A DNA stretch of 64,000 bases from Burkholderiales bacterium (lineage in GTDB: Bacteria; Pseudomonadota; Gammaproteobacteria; Burkholderiales; Casimicrobiaceae), in contig JAICKU010000001.1 of the NCBI GenBank assembly GCA_025927765.1, positions 1 through 64,000 on the forward strand. The letters are read 5' to 3'. Of the stretch, positions 1 through 8,932 are shown in pieces. Position 1 is the stretch's first letter, and the number at the start of each line of letters is the position of its first letter. Under the pieces are notes generated by a model. That model saw only the letters and a list, made by a program, of their open reading frames with translations. It did no database searches and was not told the origin of the DNA. The translations under genes were made by a program, and so were the position numbers.

Positions 1-240
1 CCCACTGGCAAACGAATGTATTGGCCGGCTGGGTACTCGGCACCGGATTCCGGTATCTCTCGACCAAGTACAAGACCCCATTTTTCCTTTCGGTTCTGCC
101 TCACGGCTTTGGCCGTAGGAATCCAATCGCGCTGGTAGCGGCCCCTCGAAGCTGGCGATCGTCGCTGGTGAACGGACTGCCGGCTACGCGCGCACTCTCT
201 CAAATGCATCGCCTGTGGACTATCTCATCTGGAGGGAAAA

Positions 241-786
241 GTGGCGCCGAGAGGTATCGTCACCGGATTTGTTCTAGCAATTGTTGTCGCTGCCATCGTC
301 GGCTACCTGTTTGTGCAAAGCGGTGCAATCCCCGCGAATGCCGACGCCAAACCGGGCTTTCTGGAGACATGGGCCGCACGAACTTCGCTGCACGCGACGC
401 TCGCTCGTGACGCCCCCAAGTCGGCCAATCCCATCCCCGACACCGAACAGAATCTCTTGACTGGTGTTCGCTTGTTCGCGCGAAACTGCGCCGTGTGCCA
501 CGGCTCCGCAAAAGGTGATGCCGCGGCTTCGCCCATCGCCAAGGGGCTTTACCAAAAGCCACCACAATTTGCGACCGAAGGCGTCGAGGACGACCCGGAA
601 GGAGTTTCCTTCTGGAAAATCAAGCATGGCATTCGTTTGACGGGCATGCCGTCATTTGCGGGAGCACTGAGCGACAACGAGATCTGGACGATTGCGCTGT
701 TTCTGAAGCACATGGACCACTTACCGCCTGCCGTGCAGTCGGCGTGGCAGAAAGTCCAAAACTGGCCGATTGCTTCAGGGGACTGA
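241..786 (+). CDS. membrane-anchored class I cytochrome c
   Basis: A 181-residue protein with an N-terminal membrane segment (about residues 6-29) and one heme c site, CAVCH, at residues 83-87. Met136 in the stretch LTGMPSF is the likely sixth heme ligand. It is probably a periplasmic electron carrier held by its N-terminal anchor; partner enzymes are not visible because the window begins here. The GTG start is chosen because GGAGGG lies just upstream and the hydrophobic anchor begins right after it. Base composition looks less GC-rich than in genes after 1.2 kb, and the gene sits next to a tRNA, so it may belong to a separate island. The heme-binding assignment is firm; the physiological role is unknown. 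Confidence 0.85.
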   Translation: MAPRGIVTGFVLAIVVAAIVGYLFVQSGAIPANADAKPGFLETWAARTSLHATLARDAPKSANPIPDTEQNLLTGVRLFARNCAVCHGSAKGDAAASPIAKGLYQKPPQFATEGVEDDPEGVSFWKIKHGIRLTGMPSFAGALSDNEIWTIALFLKHMDHLPPAVQSAWQKVQNWPIASGD

Positions 787-1046
787 CCAGCCGTGCCGCC
801 CGGTGCGGTGTCGGGCGACTCCATTCACGGCACCTTGCCAGCATCATTTACGACAGGGTGCCAGACGATGCTCTTCGCCGCGCGCTACGAACGTGGTGAG
901 CAATGTTGTCACCATGTGTTGGCCCCGACGTTCGGCGACGTGTCCGGCAGTCAGGTCCTCGCCGAATTGCTTGGGCGTCTCCGCGCGGGTCGCTCGCAGG
1001 TATGCGAATACCTGGGCGAGCTGTTCGGGCCTTTCGTCGCGCCGAA
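787..1046. other. non-coding stretch between cytochrome gene and tRNA terminator
   Basis: About 260 bases with no convincing gene. Short open frames exist on both strands, but none has a ribosome-binding site, a recognisable motif or codon use typical of the neighbours. No repeat or mobile-element remnant was recognised. Confidence 0.4.
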
Positions 1047-1076
1047 AAACAAAAAGCCCTGATTTCTCAAGGCTTT
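1047..1076 (-). terminator. Rho-independent terminator downstream of tRNA-Ala
   Basis: Read on the minus strand, AAAGCC and GGCTTT form a stem, continued by TGA/TCA with a small bulge around a short loop. A T-rich run follows immediately. It lies 12 bases past the CCA end of the tRNA, as expected for its transcription terminator. Confidence 0.75.
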
Positions 1077-1087
1077 AGTGTATTTCA

Positions 1088-1163
<76 letters not shown>

Positions 1164-1249
1164 AGTCAGGCGTTATTATAGCTCACGGACCCGCGCATCG
1201 TTAACGCCCGGGCCGCGTCAATTCGACCTCCGGGCGGCCGTTCGGGCTC

Positions 1250-1804
1250 ATGGATTCGACTTCGCCGGCGACAGCGGCCTCTCGCGACGCGGCACCCGCC
1301 GCGGAGGATCTCTTCGCGGCGCTCTACGCCGAGCTCCATCGTCTCGCGCATGCGCAACTTCGCGCGAACGCCGGCGTGTCGGTCAGCGCGACGACGCTGC
1401 TGCACGAAGCCTTCCTCAGCATGCGCGAGCGCGATGCGGGCGCGTTTCCCGACCGCGCGCGATTCATCGGTTATGCGGCACGAGCGATGCGAGGACTCGT
1501 CATAGACCATGCGCGCAATCGCCACGCGCAAAAGCGCGGCGCCGCTTTCCACTTCACGGCCCTCGACACGCACGTCGCCGAAGTCGCTGTCGGCGACGAG
1601 GAGGACGTCGTGCGCGTCGCCGACGCGATCGAGAGTCTCGCGCAGCTGGACCCGGCGCTTGCCGAGCTCGTCGACCTCAAGTTCTTCTGCGGCCTGTCGA
1701 TCGCCGAGATCGCCGCGCTTCGCGGTATCTCCGAGCGCACCGTGGGCCGCGACTGGCTGAAGGCACGCATCTATCTGCGCCGCGTCCTTCGCCACGACGG
1801 TTGA
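1250..1804 (+). CDS. ECF-type RNA polymerase sigma factor (sigma-70 X6 / kinase-linked group)
   Basis: A 184-residue ECF sigma factor. The sigma-2 region spans about residues 20-95 and includes the stretch from ARFIGYAARAM to HARNRHAQKR. The sigma-4 helix-turn-helix is at about 130-182, around LSIAEIAALRGISERTV. It would direct RNA polymerase to a small set of promoters. The sequence style matches the ECF group often encoded beside Ser/Thr kinases, and here the stop codon overlaps the kinase start (TGATG), so the two are almost certainly co-translated. No anti-sigma factor is present; the kinase is the obvious candidate regulator, which is inference. The target could include the downstream di-heme gene. 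Confidence 0.9.
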   Translation: MDSTSPATAASRDAAPAAEDLFAALYAELHRLAHAQLRANAGVSVSATTLLHEAFLSMRERDAGAFPDRARFIGYAARAMRGLVIDHARNRHAQKRGAAFHFTALDTHVAEVAVGDEEDVVRVADAIESLAQLDPALAELVDLKFFCGLSIAEIAALRGISERTVGRDWLKARIYLRRVLRHDG

Positions 1805-4551
1805 TGGACGCCGATCGCTGGCTTGCGCTCTGTCCGCTGCTCGATCGTGTGCTCGAGCTCGCGGTCGACGAGCGCACCGCCTGGCTCGAGGCGTTGCGCC
1901 GCGACGCACCCGCAACGGCCGCCGAGATCGAGCAGATGCTGAAGGACGCGGCGGCGCTCGAGCGCGCGGAGTATCTCGAAGCCGGACCGGCGGCGCGGCG
2001 GCAGATGCATCCGGCGTCGAGCGCAGCCGCCGATGAACTCGTCGGCGAGCGCACGTTCGGCCCATACACGCTCGAGCGGCCGCTCGGCCGCGGCGGCATG
2101 GGCGCCGTCTGGCTCGCGCATCGCAGCGACGGGCGCTACGAGGCGAAGGTTGCGGTCAAGCTGCTGAACGCGGCGCTGATCGGCAAGGCGGCCGAGCGGC
2201 GCTTCCGGCGCGAAGGCCAGCTCCTCGCGCGTCTTTCGCATCCGCACATCACGCGCCTCCTCGACGCGGGCGTCGGTGCGGGCGGCCAGCCGTACCTCGT
2301 GCTCGAGGTCGTCGACGGCGAGCGCATCGACGCATATTGCGACGCGCGTCGCCTCACCGTCGACGCGCGCCTGCGTCTCTTCCTCGACGTGCTCGCAGCC
2401 GTCGAGCACGCGCACGCCAACCTGATCGTCCATCGCGACATCAAGCCCGAGAACATTCTCGTCACGGACGACGGCAACGTGAAGCTCCTCGACTTCGGCA
2501 TCGCCAAACTCGTCGAGGACGAGTCCGCACCTACGGCGACACAGCTGACGCGCGAAGGCGGCCGCCTGCTCACGCCGGAGTATGCCGCGCCCGAGCAACT
2601 GACCGGACGGCCGGTAACGGTGGCGACCGACGTGCACGCGCTCGGCGCACTGCTGTATCGGCTCCTCGCCGGGCGGCATCCCGCCGCAGACACGACCCGC
2701 GCACCCGCCGACCTCGTGAAAGCGATCGTGACGACGCCGCCGCCGCGGCTGTCCAGTGTCGTGGCGCCCGTGCGAAGCACGCCGACGCGCGACGTGGTGG
2801 CGATCGCCGCTTGCCGCGGGTCGACCCCCGATCGGTTGAGGCAGCGTTTGCGCGGGGACCTCGACAGCATCGTCGCGAAGGCGCTGGAGAAGGAGCCCGC
2901 GGCGCGTTACGCATCCGTCGCCGCGTTCGCCGACGACATCCGGCGCCATCTGGCCTCGATGCCGGTGCGCGCACGGCCCGATTCGCTGCGCTATCGCGCG
3001 TTCAGCTTCGTCCGGCGCAATCGCATGCCCGTCGCGTTGTCGGCGCTCGCGATCGTCGCGACGCTCGCCGGCCTCGCGGGTACCATCGTGCAGGCGCAAC
3101 GGGCCGCATCGCAACGCGACTTCGCGCTGCGCGAGCTCGCGCGCGCGGCCACGTTCGGCGATTTCAGCGCGTTCCTGCTGTACGGCGCCGCGCCGTCGGG
3201 CAAGGCGTTCACGGCGAGCGACCTGCTGCGTCGCGCCGAGCGCATCGTCGTCCGCGCGGCACCCGACGAAATGCACGCCGACATGCTGGCGGCGATCGGC
3301 AACCAGTACCTCAGCATGGACGACGACGCCGACGGCCTGCGCCTGTTGCGCCAGGTGTACGACGAGTCGCGCACCGCCGCGGACGTTTCGCAGCGCGCAC
3401 GCGCGGCGTGCGGCCTCGCGAAGGTGCTGGCACGCCGCATCGGCAGCCGCGACGCCGCGAACCGCAAGATCGACGAGGCGCTGGCGCTGCTTCCCGATCA
3501 ACCGCAGTTTCGCGTCGATCGCATCGGCTGCCTGCTCGACGCGAGCGAGGCGGCACGCGACATGGGCGAGGTGAACCGCGCTATCGCGCGAGCGGAAGCT
3601 GCGCGCGACCTGGCGCCGAAGCTCGCTTATCCGTCGAAGGCGCTCGCGCTGCGTACGGCGATCGCGCTCGCCGAGTCGTATCGCGTCGCCGGCCAATTCG
3701 CGAAGTCGAACCGTGCGTTCCGGTCGGCGTACGGGACGCTGCAGGCGCTCGGCCGCGACGAAACGCAACAGGCGGGAACGCTGCTCAACGACTGGGGTGT
3801 CGCGCTCGACCAGATGGGCCAGCCGCTGCGGGCGGAAGCGCTGTTGCACCGTGCGATCGACATCAGCCGCGAGGACGCGTCGATCACCGGCGTGTCGCCG
3901 ATGCTGCTCAACAATTACGCGCGCGCGTTGTCCGATCTCGATCGGCTCGACGACGCCGTGCGCTACATCGACCGCGCGTACGCCGAGGCGCAGCGCACCG
4001 ACAACCAGATCGTCATGAACATGGCGACCACGCTGCGCGCCGACGTTCTTCGCAAGCGCGGCGATGTGGACGGCGCTGCGCGGGCGCTCGATGACGTGCT
4101 GCCACGGCTGCGCAAGACGCTGCCCCAGGATCACTACTTCTTTGCGTTGACGACGTCCGAGCGCTCGCTTCTCGCCGCCGCACGACACGACGAAAGTGCC
4201 GCACTCGCGCTCGCGAATCAGGCGGTCGACGAGGCGCATGACCACGCCGGCAATCCGCTGATCGTGCCGATCGTGCTGCTGCGTCGTGCGCGACTCGAAA
4301 TCGATCTCGGCCACGTCGAGGACGCCGAGGCCGACGCGGCGAACGCCGTGGCGCTCGTCGGTCAGGTGGTGGGACCCGACGGACCGTCCAGCGCGCTCGG
4401 CCGCGCGTACCTCACGCTCGCGTCGGCACAGGCTGCCAATGGCGAGCCTCGCGAGGCGAAACGGAGTTTCGCCATCGCTGCCGCACAGTTGCGCGAAACC
4501 CTCGGCAGCGACAACGCCGACACGAAGCTGGCGGCCGCTTCCGCACGCTGA
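1804..4551 (+). CDS. membrane-anchored Ser/Thr protein kinase with TPR-rich C-terminal region
   Basis: A 915-residue PknB-like kinase. The kinase domain covers about residues 86-380. It has the glycine loop GRGGMG (95-100), ATP-binding Lys119 in VAVKL, the catalytic loop HRDIKPEN (210-217) and DFG at 230-232, so all key residues are present. A single membrane segment follows near residues 405-425. The rest, about 490 residues, is helical and alanine/leucine-rich with tetratricopeptide-like periodicity, probably a protein-binding sensor module outside the membrane. The ATG overlaps the sigma factor stop. An alternative TTG one codon earlier would add one residue. The likely role is to relay a signal to the sigma factor encoded upstream; substrates cannot be read from sequence. 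Confidence 0.9.
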   Translation: MDADRWLALCPLLDRVLELAVDERTAWLEALRRDAPATAAEIEQMLKDAAALERAEYLEAGPAARRQMHPASSAAADELVGERTFGPYTLERPLGRGGMGAVWLAHRSDGRYEAKVAVKLLNAALIGKAAERRFRREGQLLARLSHPHITRLLDAGVGAGGQPYLVLEVVDGERIDAYCDARRLTVDARLRLFLDVLAAVEHAHANLIVHRDIKPENILVTDDGNVKLLDFGIAKLVEDESAPTATQLTREGGRLLTPEYAAPEQLTGRPVTVATDVHALGALLYRLLAGRHPAADTTRAPADLVKAIVTTPPPRLSSVVAPVRSTPTRDVVAIAACRGSTPDRLRQRLRGDLDSIVAKALEKEPAARYASVAAFADDIRRHLASMPVRARPDSLRYRAFSFVRRNRMPVALSALAIVATLAGLAGTIVQAQRAASQRDFALRELARAATFGDFSAFLLYGAAPSGKAFTASDLLRRAERIVVRAAPDEMHADMLAAIGNQYLSMDDDADGLRLLRQVYDESRTAADVSQRARAACGLAKVLARRIGSRDAANRKIDEALALLPDQPQFRVDRIGCLLDASEAARDMGEVNRAIARAEAARDLAPKLAYPSKALALRTAIALAESYRVAGQFAKSNRAFRSAYGTLQALGRDETQQAGTLLNDWGVALDQMGQPLRAEALLHRAIDISREDASITGVSPMLLNNYARALSDLDRLDDAVRYIDRAYAEAQRTDNQIVMNMATTLRADVLRKRGDVDGAARALDDVLPRLRKTLPQDHYFFALTTSERSLLAAARHDESAALALANQAVDEAHDHAGNPLIVPIVLLRRARLEIDLGHVEDAEADAANAVALVGQVVGPDGPSSALGRAYLTLASAQAANGEPREAKRSFAIAAAQLRETLGSDNADTKLAAASAR

Positions 4552-4677
4552 TCGCCGGCGCGCCTTGCCGCGCTTGCCCGCGCCGTTCGTCGGACGGCTG
4601 TCCGGTCTACGTGTCCGTTTTCGATCTCGTCGTTGAGGGGCCCGGCCGCCCCGCCACCGACGAGGGAACACGACACC

Positions 4678-6120
4678 ATGCCCTGCCTCCGCCAACGAAA
4701 GCTGGTCGCGCTCGCCATTGCCTCGCTTGCACTGTCGAGCGCACCGAGCAGCGCCGGCGACCGCCACGCACCGCCCGCCTTTCTCGTCTTTCCCGATGCG
4801 ACCGGTGCTGCCGCGACGTATTCGACGAAGGGCGCGATCGACCTCACGAACCCGTTCTTCCAGGTGCTCGGCACGAACGGACGCGCGTGCGTCACCTGTC
4901 ACGCGCCCGAGAGCGGATGGTCGGTGACGCCGCAGTCGCTGCGGCAGCGCTTCGATGCGACGAACGGCATGGATCCGATCTTTCGCCCGGTCGACGGCGC
5001 CGTTTCACCCACCATGGACGTGTCGACGCTCAAGGCCCGGCTCGTCGCGTACGACATGCTGCTGCGCAAGGGCCTGATCCGCATCGGCATCGGCATTCCG
5101 GAGGATGCGCAGTTCGAACTCGTCGCCGTCGACGATCCGTACGGCTATGCGAGTGCGAAGGAGCTGTCGCTCTTCCGCCGCCCGTTGCCCGCGACGAACC
5201 TCGCGTTCCTGAGCACGGTTATGTTCGACGGCCGCGAGACCTTCGCCGACGCGACGTCGCGCGACTGCATTCTCGGCACGTCGACGTGCTTCGCGTCGAT
5301 TCACTTCGACCTCGTCGACCAGGCCAACGGCGCGACGACCGGGCACGCGCAGGCGACGCACCCGCTGACGCCCGCGCAGGCCGATGCGATCGCCGATTTC
5401 GAAAGCAGTCTGTACACCGCGCAGGTGTTCGACCACGACGCCGGCAACCTGATGGCGCGTCAGGCGCAGGGCGGCCCGATGAGCCTGGCGGCAACGGCGT
5501 TCCATTTCGGCATCAACGACGTCGTTTCCGGCGATTACGCAACCGGTGCGCTGTTCGATCCGAACGTGTTCGAGCTCTATGCGTCGTGGAACGAGGCCGG
5601 TCACCACGCGCCCGACCCCGGCGAAGCGGTGGACCGCAGCGACGCGCGCGCGGCGGTCGCGCGCGGCGAAGCGCTGTTCGATTCGAAGCCGATCGCGATC
5701 ACCGGCGTCGGCGGGCTGAACGATGCGCTGAATGCGCCGACGATCAACGGCACGTGCTCGACGTGCCACGACACGCCGAATGCCGGCAGTCATTCGGTGC
5801 CTGTGCCGCTCGACATCGGCATTTCCGATGCATCGCGGCGCACGCCCGACCTGCCGCTGTACACGCTGCGCCACACGACGCCGCCGTTCGAAATCGTGCA
5901 GACGACCGACCCGGGGCGCGCACTCGTCACCGGGCGCTGGCAGGACATCGGCCGCTTCAAGGGCCCGACGCTGCGCGGGCTCGCGACGCATCCGCCGTAT
6001 TTTCACAATGGCTCGGCCGCTGATCTGTCGGCGGTCGTCGACTTCTACGATGCGCGCTTCCACATCGGCTTCACCAGTCAGGAGAAGCACGATCTGATCG
6101 CCTTCCTGCGCAGCTTGTGA
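4678..6120 (+). CDS. secreted di-heme cytochrome c (cytochrome c peroxidase/MauG-like family)
   Basis: A 480-residue protein with a cleavable signal peptide (the first ~25 residues, ending near SSAG) and two heme c motifs: CVTCH in the N-terminal half and CSTCH in the C-terminal half. The C-terminal part has the family pattern GPTLRGLATHPPYFHNG, typical of bacterial di-heme peroxidases and MauG relatives. It should be periplasmic. It is about 100 residues longer than classical CcpA because of extra sequence between the hemes, so the substrate may be something other than hydrogen peroxide. The start at 4678 is preferred over an in-frame ATG at 4633 because it places the signal peptide at the N-terminus. 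It follows the sigma/kinase pair after a 126-base gap and may be their target. Confidence 0.85.
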   Translation: MPCLRQRKLVALAIASLALSSAPSSAGDRHAPPAFLVFPDATGAAATYSTKGAIDLTNPFFQVLGTNGRACVTCHAPESGWSVTPQSLRQRFDATNGMDPIFRPVDGAVSPTMDVSTLKARLVAYDMLLRKGLIRIGIGIPEDAQFELVAVDDPYGYASAKELSLFRRPLPATNLAFLSTVMFDGRETFADATSRDCILGTSTCFASIHFDLVDQANGATTGHAQATHPLTPAQADAIADFESSLYTAQVFDHDAGNLMARQAQGGPMSLAATAFHFGINDVVSGDYATGALFDPNVFELYASWNEAGHHAPDPGEAVDRSDARAAVARGEALFDSKPIAITGVGGLNDALNAPTINGTCSTCHDTPNAGSHSVPVPLDIGISDASRRTPDLPLYTLRHTTPPFEIVQTTDPGRALVTGRWQDIGRFKGPTLRGLATHPPYFHNGSAADLSAVVDFYDARFHIGFTSQEKHDLIAFLRSL

Positions 6121-6145
6121 CGCGCGGCGACCTGCCTGTCGCGCC

Positions 6146-6154
6146 TGCTAGACT
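6146..6154 (+). promoter_or_regulatory. possible extended -10 promoter element of ridA
   Basis: TGC followed by TAGACT forms an extended -10 motif 27 bases before the ridA start, in the only gap between the di-heme gene and ridA. No good -35 box is seen. Confidence 0.35.
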
Positions 6155-6180
6155 TGCGGGCCACGACAGGAGAGTGCGGC

Positions 6181-6627
6181 ATGGTCAAGCAGGTCATCCA
6201 GAGCGCCGACGCGCCCGCCGCGATCGGCCCCTATTCGCAGGCGATTCGCGCCGGCGACACCGTGTACCTGTCGGGGCAGATTCCGCTCGATCCGCAGACG
6301 ATGCAGATCGTCGATGGCGGCATCGAGGCACAGGCGAACCGCGTGTTCGCGAATCTCGACGCCGTGGCGAAAGCGGCAGGCGGCGCGCTGAGTGACATCG
6401 TCAAGCTGACGATCCTGCTCACCGACCTCGCCGAGTTCGCGAAAGTGAACGAAATCATGTCGGCGCATTTCGCAGCGCCGTATCCGGCGCGCGCGACGTA
6501 TCAGGTGGCGGCGCTGCCGCGCGGCGCGAAGATCGAGGTGGAGGCGGTGCTGGTGTTACGCATGGGTGCCGAGGCCGACGCGCAAACCGGATGGCGAGAG
6601 ACGTTCGATCAGACGAAGGGGCAGTAG
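6181..6627 (+). CDS. ridA: RidA family enamine/imine deaminase
   Basis: A 148-residue member of the YjgF/YER057c/UK114 family. The signature region [15 protein letters not shown] lies near the N-terminus, and the conserved Arg of the family is in YPARATYQV. RidA hydrolyses reactive 2-aminoacrylate and related imines made by PLP enzymes, releasing ammonia and a keto acid, and so protects against metabolite damage. The protein is slightly longer than the usual 125-130 residues at the C-terminus. The start at 6181 is supported by the strong ribosome-binding site AGGAGAG at 6169-6175. recG follows 22 bases later, an order common in betaproteobacteria. Confidence 0.92.
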   Translation: MVKQVIQSADAPAAIGPYSQAIRAGDTVYLSGQIPLDPQTMQIVDGGIEAQANRVFANLDAVAKAAGGALSDIVKLTILLTDLAEFAKVNEIMSAHFAAPYPARATYQVAALPRGAKIEVEAVLVLRMGAEADAQTGWRETFDQTKGQ

Positions 6628-6649
6628 CACGAAGGAAGGTGCTGGCGGT

Positions 6650-8743
6650 GTGACGTCGCAGGCGCCCGCCGCCGCGAGGTCGGCGCGCTCGCGCGCGAAG
6701 TCGCCGTCCCGTTCGTCTGCCACCGACAAGCTCGCCCGCATCGGACTCACGCGCGAGGAAGATCTCGTGCTGCACATGCCGCTGCGCTACGAAGACCATA
6801 CCCGCGTCGCACCGCTCGCGCAGGTCAAGGTCGGCGAGACGGTGCAGACCGAAGGCATCGTCGTCAGCGCCGAGATCCAGTACCGGCCGCGCCGTCAGTT
6901 GGTGTGCCTGATTCGCGACGACGCGCGGCAGGCGTCGCTGACGCTGCGCTTCTTCTCGTTCTACCCGAGCCACCAGAAATCGCTCACGCCCGGTGCGCGC
7001 GTGCGCGTGTTCGGCGACGTGCGCGACGGCTACTTCGGCCCGGAGATCGTGCATCCGCAGTTCAAGGTGGTTACCGAGGACACGGCGCTGCCCGATCGGC
7101 TGACGCCGATCTACCCGACGACCGCAGGACTGTCGCAGGATCTGCTGCGCAAGGTGATCGAGCGCGCGATGGCGGCCGATCCGAAGCGTCTGGTCGAGAC
7201 GCTGCCCGAGGACGTGGTTCGCCGGCGCAAGCTGTGGAAGTTCGAGGACGCGGTGCGCTTCCTGCACGCGCCGCCGCCGCGGTTGTCGTCGCTGACGCAG
7301 CGCGCTCTCGACGCGCGCACGCATCCTGCATGGACGCGCCTCAAGTTCGACGAGCTGCTCGCGCAGCAGCTCTCGCTCAAGGCGCATCGCAAGGCGCGTT
7401 CGGCGAGGCGCGCGCCGGTGTTGACCGGGACCGGTGCACTGACGAAGGCGCTGCTCGAGCGCGTGCCGTTCAAGCTCACGCGCGCGCAGGAGCGCGTGTG
7501 GCGCGAGATCGGTCACGACCTTCGGCGCGCCATGCCGATGCAGCGCCTGCTGCAGGGGGACGTCGGCTCGGGCAAGACGATCGTCGCGGCGCTCGCGGCG
7601 CTGCAGGCGATCGAAAGCGGCAAGCAAGTGGCGTTCATGGCGCCGACCGAGATCCTCGCCGAGCAGCACTTCCGCAAGCTGTCGAGCTGGCTCGCCGACG
7701 TGGGCATCGAGATCGCCTGGCTGTCGGGCTCGCTGCCGGCGAAGCAGCGGCGCAAGGCGCAGGAGTTGCTCGCGAGCGGCGAGGCACCGTTCGCCGTCGG
7801 CACGCACGCGCTCTTCCAGGAAGGCGTGACGATGCCGAAGCTCGGGCTCGCGATCGTCGACGAGCAGCATCGCTTCGGCGTCGCGCAGCGGCTCGCACTG
7901 CGCGACAAGGGCCTCGCGGAAGCGCATCAGCTGATGATGAGCGCCACACCCATTCCGCGCACGCTCGCAATGACGTTCTACGCCGACCTCGACGTGTCCG
8001 TGCTCGACGAAATGCCGCCCGGGCGTACGCCGGTTGCGACGCGGCTCGTCAGCGAGAAGCGGCGCACGCAGATCATCGAGTGGGTGGGCAAGGCGTGCCG
8101 CGAAGGCCGCCAGGTGTATTGGGTGTGCCCGCTGATCGAGGAGTCGGAGAAGCTCGAGCTGCAGACCGCGGTGGCATTGCATCAGGAACTGACGCGTGCC
8201 TTTGGCGACGAGATTCGCGTCGGCCTCGTGCATGGACGCATGAAGCCCGACGAGAAGGCGGCGACGATGGACGCGTTCGCGCGGGGCGACATCGGCGTGC
8301 TCGTGGCGACGACGGTGATCGAAGTGGGCGTCGACGTGCCGAACGCGTCGATCATGGTGATCGAGCACGCCGAGCGCTTCGGGCTCGCGCAGCTGCATCA
8401 GCTGCGCGGGCGTGTTGGCCGAGGGTCGACCGAGAGCACGTGCGTGTTGCTGTTCGAGGAGCCGCTCACCGATACCGCGCGCCAGCGCCTGAAGGTGATC
8501 TACGAGACGACCGACGGTTTCGAGATCGCGCGTCAGGACCTGTTGATCCGCGGTCCCGGCGAATTCCTCGGCGCGCGTCAGTCGGGCGTGCCGATGCTGC
8601 GCTTCGCCGACATCGAGCGCGACGTCGAGCTGATCGAGCAGGCGCGCGATGCGGCCGACGCCTTGCTGCAAAGCGATCCCGCCGCCGCCGAGCGCCATCT
8701 CGAGCGCTGGCTCGGTGGCAAGCAGGACTTCATCAAGGCGTAA
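6650..8743 (+). CDS. recG: ATP-dependent DNA helicase RecG
   Basis: A 697-residue superfamily 2 helicase. An N-terminal wedge/OB-fold region (about 30-180) starts with the conserved MPLRYEDHT. The helicase core has Walker A GDVGSGKT, the DEQH box in VDEQHRFG, and the C-terminal motifs MSATPIPRT and LHQLRGRVGRG. RecG remodels stalled replication forks and branch-migrates Holliday junctions. The length is normal for the family. The GTG at 6650 is chosen because GAAGGAAGG precedes it at good spacing; upstream in-frame codons would only run back into ridA. A long repeat element begins right after the stop codon. Confidence 0.96.
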   Translation: MTSQAPAAARSARSRAKSPSRSSATDKLARIGLTREEDLVLHMPLRYEDHTRVAPLAQVKVGETVQTEGIVVSAEIQYRPRRQLVCLIRDDARQASLTLRFFSFYPSHQKSLTPGARVRVFGDVRDGYFGPEIVHPQFKVVTEDTALPDRLTPIYPTTAGLSQDLLRKVIERAMAADPKRLVETLPEDVVRRRKLWKFEDAVRFLHAPPPRLSSLTQRALDARTHPAWTRLKFDELLAQQLSLKAHRKARSARRAPVLTGTGALTKALLERVPFKLTRAQERVWREIGHDLRRAMPMQRLLQGDVGSGKTIVAALAALQAIESGKQVAFMAPTEILAEQHFRKLSSWLADVGIEIAWLSGSLPAKQRRKAQELLASGEAPFAVGTHALFQEGVTMPKLGLAIVDEQHRFGVAQRLALRDKGLAEAHQLMMSATPIPRTLAMTFYADLDVSVLDEMPPGRTPVATRLVSEKRRTQIIEWVGKACREGRQVYWVCPLIEESEKLELQTAVALHQELTRAFGDEIRVGLVHGRMKPDEKAATMDAFARGDIGVLVATTVIEVGVDVPNASIMVIEHAERFGLAQLHQLRGRVGRGSTESTCVLLFEEPLTDTARQRLKVIYETTDGFEIARQDLLIRGPGEFLGARQSGVPMLRFADIERDVELIEQARDAADALLQSDPAAAERHLERWLGGKQDFIKA

Positions 8744-8766
8744 AGGAAAAATCCGCTCAGAGATGG

Positions 8767-8931
8767 AAAATCGGGGTCAGAGATGTATTTTCGGCCGGCG
8801 AATCGCAAGGTCGCCAGTCTCCACGGAAATGCATCTCTGACCCCTGATTTCGCAAGGTCGCCAGTCTCCATGGAAATGCATCTCTGACCCTGATTTCGGA
8901 CCCTGATTTCCGGGCTCGACCCGCATTTTTC
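8767..8931. repeat. palindromic GGGTCAGA-type element, copy R1, with internal tandem duplication
   Basis: The whole recG-CPBP gap is built from this element. The left arm begins AAAATCGGGGTCAGAGATG and the right arm reads GAAATGCATCTCTGACCCC. A 47-48-base unit starting CGCAAGGTCGCCAGTC occurs twice in tandem (8804-8851 and 8851-8897), differing at one substitution and one length change. Two further short GACCC fragments follow. The core resembles RAYT-mobilised REP-type sequences. Confidence 0.85.
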
Positions 8932-8932
8932 G

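Noticed and set aside
793-1062. Short frame of 89 codons between the cytochrome and the tRNA
   Set aside because: No ribosome-binding site, no motif, and it runs into the tRNA terminator.
1771-4902. Very long open frame (1043 codons) on the minus strand opposite the kinase
   Set aside because: It is rich in Arg, Gly and Ala with no domain and lies exactly opposite a kinase with complete motifs. Such frames arise in high-GC DNA as shadows of real genes.
8804-8897. Possible CRISPR-like tandem repeat
   Set aside because: Only two adjacent units with no spacers, and the unit is part of a palindromic element. No cas genes are present.
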